Positions 1 through 4,478 of a stretch of 6,223 bases of DNA are shown in pieces. Every line of letters starts with the position of its first letter. Positions within the stretch are counted from its first letter, which is position 1. The notes below the pieces were generated by a model. It saw only the letters and a list, made by a program, of their open reading frames with translations. It did no database searches and was not told the DNA's origin. A program made the translations under genes and the position numbers. Location of the stretch: the NCBI GenBank assembly GCA_947455845.1, contig CANGQE010000084.1, positions 1 to 6,223 on the forward strand, read 5' to 3'. This DNA comes from Rickettsiales bacterium (GTDB lineage Bacteria; Pseudomonadota; Alphaproteobacteria; Rickettsiales; UBA1997).

Positions 1-876
1 ACCATCACCACTTATCCCAAGAAATTTACCCTTTTCAACCGCGCTATATCTAGGATTAAACATAAAAAGATAAATTAATAAGCTACGTTCAAAAACATAA
101 TTTCTTGCCTCATTATTTAAAATAATCTCTGAGCTTATTTCATATTTTCTAACTACCTTCGACAACAACTCTTCCAGTGATGGATATTGCACAGAGATTA
201 GATGTTCTCTGTCAGATATTTCTCTGATAGAGTTTTTCTTCTCCTTAAAAAACTTGTTAGACATTTCTTTAATAAATAATTTCTTCCCAAAAATAGGTTT
301 TATCTTTTTTGAGGAGTAAAATTTTTTACTATCCTCATCAATACAAGCTTCAGTAAATCTGACATATTCTTCGCTATCACCATTAAAATAATTCAAGATC
401 TCAGCAGTTCTCAACCACTTTGGTTTTCTAGCTTGGTTCAAATTGTAATATTGATAACTGGACCAAAGATATTTCTGATCATCTTCTATTATTTTTGCTG
501 CAGAAGGGTTCTTATGAATATAACGACTTACACTTAATAAATAGTTATCCTTATCAACCAAGATTGCTTTGTAACGTCCGCGAAATAACGGCCCATCTCG
601 CTTAACATCACGATTGAATCTTAAGGTATAAACACCGTTTAGATACTTCATTGCCAGATTTAAATTTGGCAACTTAGTGTTGAGCAAGAGATGGTAGTGA
701 TTATTCATAAGGCAGTAGCTATGAACATCTACCTGAAAACGTTCCGATATTTCCGACAATAAGTTTAAAAAAGCTTTTTGATGTTTATCGCTGGAAAAGA
801 TGTTTCTGCGCTCTAGGCCACGGTTCATAACATGATACCATGCGCCTTCATATTGGATTCTTAGGGGTCTGACCAT
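1..876 (-). CDS. REP-associated tyrosine transposase (RAYT, IS200/Y1-like), C-terminus cut by window edge
   Basis: Reading from the ATG at 876-874 gives 292 uninterrupted codons that run off the left edge. The N-terminal half is a Y1 (HUH) transposase domain of the IS200/TnpA_REP type: the start motif RPLRIQYEGAWYHVMNRG (about residues 3-20), the metal-binding HUH pair in NNHYH (H60, H62), the LFRGRYKAILVD block (97-108) and the catalytic tyrosine in SRYIHKNP (Y119). All key residues are intact. Residues about 231-292 resemble the C-terminal helix-turn-helix domain of DnaA, found in some longer RAYTs, and its end is missing. Family knowledge: these proteins are single-copy, domesticated transposases that cut single-stranded REP hairpins and lack the terminal ends of a true IS. 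The start was chosen because the family motif begins directly after it; no Shine-Dalgarno sequence is visible. Candidate partner repeats lie at 968-1000 and 1838-1983. The protein class is clear; its activity and targets are inferred. Confidence 0.93.
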   Translation of the reverse strand, partial: MVRPLRIQYEGAWYHVMNRGLERRNIFSSDKHQKAFLNLLSEISERFQVDVHSYCLMNNHYHLLLNTKLPNLNLAMKYLNGVYTLRFNRDVKRDGPLFRGRYKAILVDKDNYLLSVSRYIHKNPSAAKIIEDDQKYLWSSYQYYNLNQARKPKWLRTAEILNYFNGDSEEYVRFTEACIDEDSKKFYSSKKIKPIFGKKLFIKEMSNKFFKEKKNSIREISDREHLISVQYPSLEELLSKVVRKYEISSEIILNNEARNYVFERSLLIYLFMFNPRYSAVEKGKFLGISGDG

Positions 877-917
877 AGCGGGTGAGCTACTTGCTTTTGG
901 GTTTAAGGATGAAGAAT

Positions 918-930
918 ACTTACGGTAAGT
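918..930. repeat. Short perfect palindrome upstream of the RAYT gene
   Basis: ACTTAC-G-GTAAGT is a perfect inverted repeat with 6-nt arms around one central base. It lies about 42 bp upstream of the RAYT start codon, in the position of its leader or promoter. It could be an operator-like site, but a palindrome of this size may also occur by chance, and no binding protein can be named. Confidence 0.3.
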
Positions 931-967
931 GAGTTAAATATTTTTAATTTTTTTCTCAAGTTTCTTT

Positions 968-1000
968 TAGTGTCGAGAGTCGAGATTTGACACCTTTGCT
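968..1000 (+). repeat. REP-like motif, copy A
   Basis: This 33-bp copy begins TAGTGTCGAGAG and ends GATTTGACACCTTTGCT. GTGTC near its start and GACAC near its end can pair, with G-T wobbles extending the stem. It differs from copies B-D by one base at the centre (gagaGTCGag instead of gagaGTAGag). It lies between the RAYT gene and the convergent end of the lipoprotein pair, about 90 bp upstream of the RAYT start. It is a candidate target of the RAYT; that link is inferred from proximity and from the general RAYT-REP association. Confidence 0.7.
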
Positions 1001-1012
1001 GACACCTTTGCT
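989..1012 (+). repeat. 12-bp tandem duplication of the motif tail
   Basis: GACACCTTTGCT occurs twice in direct succession (989-1000 and 1001-1012). The first unit is the 3' end of REP-like copy A and the second is an extra tail. This looks like a local slippage or cutting/rejoining product at the edge of the motif. Confidence 0.85.
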
Positions 1013-1034
1013 TGTTTTCATCACATAAGTTAAG

Positions 1035-1346
1035 TTAATTTCCCTTAACAATTATACACTCTTTTAAAAAGAGAGCCGGCATCAAGTAAGGAATATAGGT
1101 GACATAAGTTGCTGTATTTTCAACAAAAACAATTTCATCAATACCAGCACTTTTTCTTGCACTATCGATTGTAAAATCACGATGCCCTGAAGAGAAAAAT
1201 AATATCCTGTAGTTACAAGTCTTACCTTCTTTGCTGTATTCTTTAAGCTTCTCAGAACCAAATCTGTGAGTATCTGTCGAAAAAACAGTTGTGCTACATC
1301 CACTTAAAAAAACTAAAAAAAGTAGGACTATTGGCCTGATTTTCAT
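1035..1346 (-). CDS. TRL-like family lipoprotein (downstream copy)
   Basis: This 103-residue protein has a lipoprotein signal peptide: MKIR, a hydrophobic stretch, then the lipobox L-S-G-C with lipidated Cys17. The mature part matches the TRL-like family pattern: a GSEKLKEYSKEGKTC segment (30-44), an ILF...DFTIDSARKSAGIDEIVFVE core (48-77) and the terminal CIIVKG motif. The family's function is not established. A longer reading frame opens at 1415, but I chose the ATG at 1346 because the signal peptide starts there and AAAGGA lies 10 nt upstream. Its start is only 4 nt after the stop of the paralogous gene, so the two are probably co-transcribed and translationally coupled. Compared with its neighbour it has a longer C-terminal hydrophobic insert (about YVTYIPYLMPALFL, 81-94). 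Expected location: an inner or outer membrane lipoprotein. Confidence 0.82.
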   Translation of the reverse strand: MKIRPIVLLFLVFLSGCSTTVFSTDTHRFGSEKLKEYSKEGKTCNYRILFFSSGHRDFTIDSARKSAGIDEIVFVENTATYVTYIPYLMPALFLKECIIVKGN

Positions 1347-1350
1347 AAAG

Positions 1351-1638
1351 CTATTTTCCTTTAACAATGGTACAAATGCTGGTAAAAAATGGATAGCTTG
1401 CAGTTTTGCTTTCAACGAAAGCTACTTCGCTAATATCGGCAGATTTCGCCGCTTTATCAACCGTCATGTCTCCAAAGAAAATGATCCCTAAAATAACATA
1501 TCCACAAGCTTTTCCTTCAGACTTAGTTTCTTTTAATTTTTCGGAAGAATAAACGTGCTGACTTGCAGTAGTTCTAGTTGAAATACAAGAAGTTGTAAGC
1601 GCCAATAAAGATAAAATTGTTATTAGTTTGATTTTCAT
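1351..1638 (-). CDS. TRL-like family lipoprotein (upstream copy)
   Basis: This is a 95-residue lipoprotein. The signal peptide MKIKLITILSLLAL leads to the lipobox T-T-S-C with Cys18 as the lipidation site. The mature part follows the TRL-like pattern closely: SSEKLKETKSEGKACGYVILG (31-51), FFGDMTVDKAAKSADISEVAFVES (54-77) and a terminal CTIVKGK. The double cysteine pattern (Cys45 and Cys89) is shared with the downstream copy. The function of the family is unknown. It is the first gene of a two-gene minus-strand operon with the paralogue at 1346-1035. No strong Shine-Dalgarno sequence precedes the ATG. A promoter candidate lies about 110 bp upstream. The pair most likely arose by tandem gene duplication followed by considerable divergence. 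Confidence 0.84.
   Translation of the reverse strand: MKIKLITILSLLALTTSCISTRTTASQHVYSSEKLKETKSEGKACGYVILGIIFFGDMTVDKAAKSADISEVAFVESKTASYPFFTSICTIVKGK
1357..1362 (-). promoter_or_regulatory. Ribosome binding site of the downstream TRL-like gene, inside the upstream gene
   Basis: On the minus strand AAAGGA lies 10 nt before the ATG at 1346. It is also part of the last sense codons (Val-Lys-Gly) of the upstream gene, so the conserved family C-terminus IVKG doubles as the Shine-Dalgarno sequence of the next gene. This supports translational coupling and fixes the 1346 start. Confidence 0.7.
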
Positions 1639-1749
1639 GAATTTAATTTTGGGTTAGTGTTAGATAAGTGGTGACCAATATGTGCGGTCGGTGTGTAGTT
1701 AATTTAAGGTGTTTTTATTAATCAATAATTTATGAAAAACCGCTTTTAA

Positions 1750-1779
1750 ATTATATCTTTTTTATAATTGAAGTGTCAG
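1750..1779 (-). promoter_or_regulatory. Sigma-70-like promoter for the TRL-like lipoprotein pair
   Basis: On the minus strand CTGACA (1779-1774, 5 of 6 to TTGACA) and TATAAT (1755-1750, a perfect -10) are separated by 18 bp, with an AT-rich spacer. The predicted start of transcription is near 1743, giving a leader of about 100 nt before the ATG at 1638. The -35 hexamer ends about 19 bp from the first 73-bp repeat unit, so insertion or expansion of the repeats stopped just short of this promoter. Confidence 0.5.
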
Positions 1780-1837
1780 TGGAGGTTAGATTGGATCGTT
1801 GGTTAGAAGCAAAAAGGTGTCAAATAAACTTTATATC

Positions 1838-1870
1838 TAGTGTCGAGAGTAGAGATTTGACACCTTTGCT
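1838..1870 (+). repeat. REP-like motif, copy B
   Basis: This is the 33-bp core TAGTGTCGAGAGTAGAG followed by ATTTGACACCTTTGCT, inside the first 73-bp unit. GTAG occurs at 1849-1852, two bases before the inverted arm ATTTGACACC. A GTAG at the foot of a hairpin is the hallmark of classical REP elements, so this is a plausible RAYT recognition site. Confidence 0.75.
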
Positions 1871-1898
1871 GTTGGTTAGAAGCAAAAAGGTGTCAAAT
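1855..1898. repeat. Inter-unit hairpin with 10-nt loop
   Basis: The right arm of the first unit (1855-1870) and the left arm of the second (1881-1898) are inverted: ATTTGACACC pairs with GGTGTCAAAT over 10 bp, then TTT with AAA and GCT with AGC across a 2-nt bulge of extra A's. The loop is GTTGGTTAGA. This hairpin is tighter than the within-unit fold, whose loop is about 29 nt, and it exists only because the unit is duplicated. Confidence 0.7.
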
Positions 1899-1910
1899 AA
1901 ACTTTATATC

Positions 1911-1943
1911 TAGTGTCGAGAGTAGAGATTTGACACCTTTGCT
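1911..1943 (+). repeat. REP-like motif, copy C
   Basis: Identical to copy B over 33 bp and located at the end of the second 73-bp unit. Same orientation as the other copies. Confidence 0.75.
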
Positions 1944-1951
1944 GTTTGCTT

Positions 1952-1983
1952 TAGTGTCGAGAGTAGAGATTTGACACCTTTGC
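1952..1983 (+). repeat. REP-like motif, copy D (third, shortened unit)
   Basis: The core is the same as in copies B and C, but the upstream arm AGCAAAAAGGTGTCAAAT is missing and the last T of CTTTGCT is a C. Its left flank (GTTTGCTTTAG) resembles that of copy A (GTTTCTTTTAG) rather than those of B and C (TATATCTAG), so A and D probably represent the original solo form. Confidence 0.72.
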
Positions 1984-2019
1984 CTTACTAAAATCTAAAA
2001 CTAAATATCTATCTAAGGT

Positions 2020-2038
2020 TCCTGAAACAAGTTCAGGA
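2020..2038. repeat. Small dispersed-type hairpin CCTGAA-N5-TTCAGG
   Basis: TCCTGAA and TTCAGGA pair over 7 bp around the loop ACAAG, followed by TGACGCG. From memory, sequences of the form GTCATCCTGAACTTGTTTCAGGA are repeated in intergenic spacers of many alphaproteobacteria; a genome search is needed to confirm this here. There is no T-run on either side, so it does not look like an intrinsic terminator. Confidence 0.6.
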
Positions 2039-2168
2039 TGACGCGAAAAGAGTGGAAAAGCATTCCCAAAAAAAAATCGACAATTAAAGATTGCCGAAGT
2101 TAATTTCATTAATAAATTCATCATCCTTCTGAAATATTACTTTTAGCAACAACAATCAAAAAATAGCC

Positions 2169-3050
2169 ATGATAATCAAATCAAAAACCGCGCAATTCTT
2201 AACGGCATTGCCTCTAATTTTAAGTTTAGCCTCTTGCCAAAATATCATTGGCTCAAAATCATCCAACAAAAATACCGCTGTAGAAAATGATCCAGCCAAC
2301 CCAATAGTTTCAAGTTACACAGGTGGTAAGGTAACTCTTAAAAATGTAAATGAAGAGCTGAAGAAATTTGCTACCCAGAATGAGAAGTTTAAAGGAATCA
2401 CTTTTAACGATTTAAACTCCGATCAAAAAGAAGCTCTGATTAAAGAGGTAGTGCTAAAACAAATGTTCGGCAAAGAAGCCTTGAAAAGAAATTTGGATAA
2501 GGATGCAGATTACCAAGAAGCGCTAACAAACTTTGAGTCAGAACTGTTAAAACAAAAGCTGTTAATTGCTCTAACCAAAGACGCCACTAACGATGCTGCT
2601 CTTAGAAAAAATTATGATGAGATTGTAGAAAAGCTAAAAGGCAAAAAAGATATTAGAATCAGTTACATCGCGGTGAAAACAAAAAAAGAAGCTGAGGAAA
2701 TTTATCGTGATCTGCGCAAATCGCCAAAGATTTTCGCGGCTCAAGCCAAAAAGAAATCCCTCGACAAAGACACTGCTAAAAAAGGCGGCGACCTTGGTTT
2801 TGCTCTTGAAGATGCCCTTCCTGCTGATGTGTTAAAACAAGCTAAACTTCTGCAAAAAGGCCAAATTTCTCAACCATTTTCTACTTCCGGAAAATGGGTA
2901 ATTATTAAATTTGACGATGAAAGACTAACCGAAGTTTTACCTTTTGAAAAAGCCAAAGAAGTTGTGGCGCAAAATCTAGCTAAAAAAGCGATTGAAGATT
3001 TTGTGAAGCAAAGTTTGGAAAAAGCGAAGATTGATATTTTGGTGAAGTAG
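2169..3050 (+). CDS. Parvulin-type peptidyl-prolyl isomerase lipoprotein (PrsA/SurA-like)
   Basis: This 293-residue protein probably assists folding of exported proteins outside the cytoplasm. A signal peptide (residues 1-22) ends in the lipobox L-A-S-C with Cys23 as the lipid-bearing residue. A polar linker (24-52) follows, then a helical N-terminal region rich in Lys and Glu (53-158) like the SurA_N/PrsA chaperone part. The parvulin domain (about 160-250) contains KKGGDLGF (204-211), the LLQKGQISQPF block (227-237) and SGKWVIIKFDD (240-250). A helical tail (257-288) closes the protein, as in PrsA and PpiD relatives. The parvulin signature histidine usually seen in a motif like ASHILV is Tyr166 here (RISYIAV), so the isomerase activity is uncertain. 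The start was chosen because it gives the complete signal peptide; no clear Shine-Dalgarno sequence precedes it. The gene appears monocistronic: repeats lie on both sides. Confidence 0.87.
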   Translation: MIIKSKTAQFLTALPLILSLASCQNIIGSKSSNKNTAVENDPANPIVSSYTGGKVTLKNVNEELKKFATQNEKFKGITFNDLNSDQKEALIKEVVLKQMFGKEALKRNLDKDADYQEALTNFESELLKQKLLIALTKDATNDAALRKNYDEIVEKLKGKKDIRISYIAVKTKKEAEEIYRDLRKSPKIFAAQAKKKSLDKDTAKKGGDLGFALEDALPADVLKQAKLLQKGQISQPFSTSGKWVIIKFDDERLTEVLPFEKAKEVVAQNLAKKAIEDFVKQSLEKAKIDILVK

Positions 3051-3058
3051 AATAAGCC

Positions 3059-3158
3059 CGCTGGTTTCGCTGCGTCGAGACCTACCTAAGGTTCCTACTA
3101 CCATGCATAAGACATCGAGCGTAAACTTTGGGTAGGTCTCGACTCCGCTCTACCAGCG
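3059..3158. repeat. Large imperfect palindrome, 28-nt arms
   Basis: The left arm (3059-3086) is CGCTGGT, 8 unpaired bases, then GTCGAGACCTACC; the right arm (3131-3158) is GGTAGGTCTCGAC, 8 unpaired bases, then ACCAGCG. The stem thus has 13 and 7 perfect pairs around an 8x8 internal loop, with a 44-nt apical loop. It begins 9 bp after the stop codon of the isomerase gene. The right arm contains CTCGACTCCGCTC, which resembles cores of intergenic palindromes I recall from many bacteria. It could stabilise the upstream mRNA 3' end or act as a mobile non-coding element. No T-run follows, so a classical terminator is unlikely. Confidence 0.8.
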
Positions 3159-3161
3159 AGT

Positions 3162-3178
3162 CGGGGTTTGTAATCCCG
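3162..3178. repeat. Small hairpin CGGGG-TTTGTAA-TCCCG
   Basis: CGGGGT (3162-3167) pairs with ATCCCG (3173-3178) over 6 positions including one G-T wobble; the loop is TTGTA. It sits 4 bp after the large palindrome and probably belongs to the same composite element. Hairpins of the form GGATTTGTAATCC are known to me from REP-like families in other bacteria, but the resemblance is short. Confidence 0.5.
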
Positions 3179-3275
3179 CAAGACTTGAGATGAGATTTGA
3201 CTTTATTTTTGCATATTCCGCTTCACTAATTTACTTTTGGCACTCCTCTTCAAAATCTAAAACCAGCTCAATTTT

Positions 3276-4475
3276 ATGACTAAAGTAGTTCTCCTCGAAA
3301 ATATCAGCGAGGCGGCCCTTGCTGCCTTTAAAAAATTTGGTATTAATGATGTACAAATTCTTAAAACCAGCATTGAAGATGCGCCAGAGGAAGTATTCTC
3401 TGCCAATATTTTAGGCATCAGATCTCGCAGTAAATTAAGCAAAGAAGTTCTACAGAAATTTACCAACCTTTCTTGTGTCGGTTGTTTTTGCATTGGTACT
3501 GACCAAGTTGATCTTGATTCAGCAAAAGGATTGGGCATTGCGGTTTTTAATGCGCCTTTTTCTAACACCAGATCAGTTGCCGAATTGGTCATCGGCGAGA
3601 TTATTTCGCTTTACCGCAGGCTCCATCTGGTAAATATGGAAATGCATCGTGGAGTTTGGAGCAAGAATGCACAAGGCTGCAACGAAATTAAAAACAAAAC
3701 TTTAGGCATCATCGGTTACGGTAATATCGGAGCCCAAGTTGGCGTGATTGCTGACGCAATTGGTATGAATGTAATTTATTTTGATGTCGAAAATAAATTG
3801 CCATTTGGTTCAAATCGTCAAGTTAACAGTATGGATGAACTGCTAAAAAATTCTGACGTAATCACGCTCCATGTGCCGCAAGACCAGAGCACCAACAACA
3901 TCATTAACCAAACTAGTTTGGCTAAAATGAAGAAGGGCTCCTTCATCATCAACGCTTCCAGAGGCAATGTAATTGACATTGATGCCTTAGCCGAAGCCTT
4001 GGAATTAAAGCATATTGCCGGTGCCGCAATTGACGTTTTCCCAGTTGAACCGGCCAGCAACAATGAAGAATTTATTTCACCTTTAAGAAAGTTCGACAAT
4101 GTTTTACTAACTCCGCATATCGGTGGCAGCACTCAGGAAGCGCAAGAAAATATTGCCATTGAAGTGTCAAATAAATTAGTTCAAAACCATTTAATTGGCA
4201 CTACCGCAATGTCAGTTAATTACCCGAATTTGTCGCTACAAAAACCGAAAGAATCTTGCAGCAGAATTACCCACGTGCACAGAAACACCCCCGGGATGTT
4301 GCAGGCCATCAACATGGAAATCAGTAAATATGATTTAAACATCCAGTCGCAAATTCTCTCAACCGACAGTTCAATTGGTTACGTAGTTTTAGACGTCGAA
4401 GCCAAAGCAATTCCAAGTGGTTTAGAGCAAGATCTAAAAGCAATTTCCGGAACTATTTCAGTTAGAATTTTGTAA
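3276..4475 (+). CDS. serA: D-3-phosphoglycerate dehydrogenase
   Basis: SerA oxidises 3-phosphoglycerate to 3-phosphohydroxypyruvate with NAD+, the first step of serine synthesis in the cytoplasm. The 399-residue protein follows the E. coli-type SerA throughout. It has the substrate loop IRSRSKL (R49, R51), GCFCIGTDQVDLD (69-81), FNAPFSNTRSVAELVIGE (91-108), the Rossmann motif GYGNIG (147-152) with the NAD-binding D170, and the catalytic triad R229 (NASRGNVID), E258 (VEP) and H281 (TPHIGGSTQEAQENI). The C-terminal ACT domain (about 328-399) carries H335, N337 and N355, which correspond to E. coli H344, N346 and N364 that bind serine, so allosteric inhibition by L-serine is expected. It is the first gene of serA-serC-serB. 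No convincing Shine-Dalgarno sequence or promoter is visible upstream. Length and domain content match the E. coli-like class, not the longer type with an extra intervening domain. Confidence 0.97.
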   Translation: MTKVVLLENISEAALAAFKKFGINDVQILKTSIEDAPEEVFSANILGIRSRSKLSKEVLQKFTNLSCVGCFCIGTDQVDLDSAKGLGIAVFNAPFSNTRSVAELVIGEIISLYRRLHLVNMEMHRGVWSKNAQGCNEIKNKTLGIIGYGNIGAQVGVIADAIGMNVIYFDVENKLPFGSNRQVNSMDELLKNSDVITLHVPQDQSTNNIINQTSLAKMKKGSFIINASRGNVIDIDALAEALELKHIAGAAIDVFPVEPASNNEEFISPLRKFDNVLLTPHIGGSTQEAQENIAIEVSNKLVQNHLIGTTAMSVNYPNLSLQKPKESCSRITHVHRNTPGMLQAINMEISKYDLNIQSQILSTDSSIGYVVLDVEAKAIPSGLEQDLKAISGTISVRIL

Positions 4476-4478
4476 TTT

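Larger units (their letters stand above)
1798..1943 (+). repeat. Perfect tandem duplication of a 73-bp unit
   Basis: Units 1798-1870 and 1871-1943 are identical over all 73 positions. Each unit starts GTTGGTTAGAAGC, contains GGTGTCAAAT, a 29-nt spacer and the inverse ATTTGACACC, and ends CTTTGCT. Each therefore carries a complete REP-like core plus an upstream inverted arm. Identity without a single change indicates a recent duplication or ongoing homogenisation. Confidence 0.93.
1639..2168. other. Gene-free repeat-rich interval
   Basis: These 530 bp separate the minus-strand TRL-like pair from the plus-strand isomerase lipoprotein gene, so the two units are divergent. I see no convincing coding region. 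The interval contains the promoter candidate for the TRL-like pair (1750-1779), two perfect 73-bp tandem units and a partial third (1798-1983), and the hairpin at 2020-2038. The stretch 2039-2168 must hold the promoter of the isomerase gene, but I find no clear -35/-10 pair there. Confidence 0.7.

Noticed and set aside
1347..1415. N-terminal extension of the downstream TRL-like gene to an ATG at 1415
   Set aside because: The extension overlaps the upstream gene in another frame and would bury the signal peptide; the ATG at 1346 has a ribosome binding site and begins the signal peptide.
1798..1983. Possible CRISPR array
   Set aside because: The repeated units are directly adjacent and identical throughout, with no unique spacers and no cas genes nearby.
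3131..3178. tRNA-like strings: GCTGGTAGAGCGG on the minus strand resembles a D-arm, and GGTCTCGACTCC on the plus strand resembles a T-arm
   Set aside because: No acceptor stem, anticodon arm or GTTCRA loop can be placed around them, and both strings are explained by the long palindrome.
3192..3201. GAGATTTGAC upstream of serA matches the centre of the REP-like motif
   Set aside because: Only 10 bp match, and neither GTGTCGAGAG nor CACCTTTGCT flanks it.
3192..3230. TTGACT near 3196 as the -35 of a serA promoter
   Set aside because: No acceptable -10 hexamer is found at 16-18 bp; the best AT-rich candidate is too far downstream.
4164..4175. GTGTCAAATAAA inside serA matches part of the 73-bp repeat unit
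   Set aside because: It is a 12-bp match in conserved coding sequence (EVSNK) without the rest of the motif or its inverted partner, so it is probably chance.
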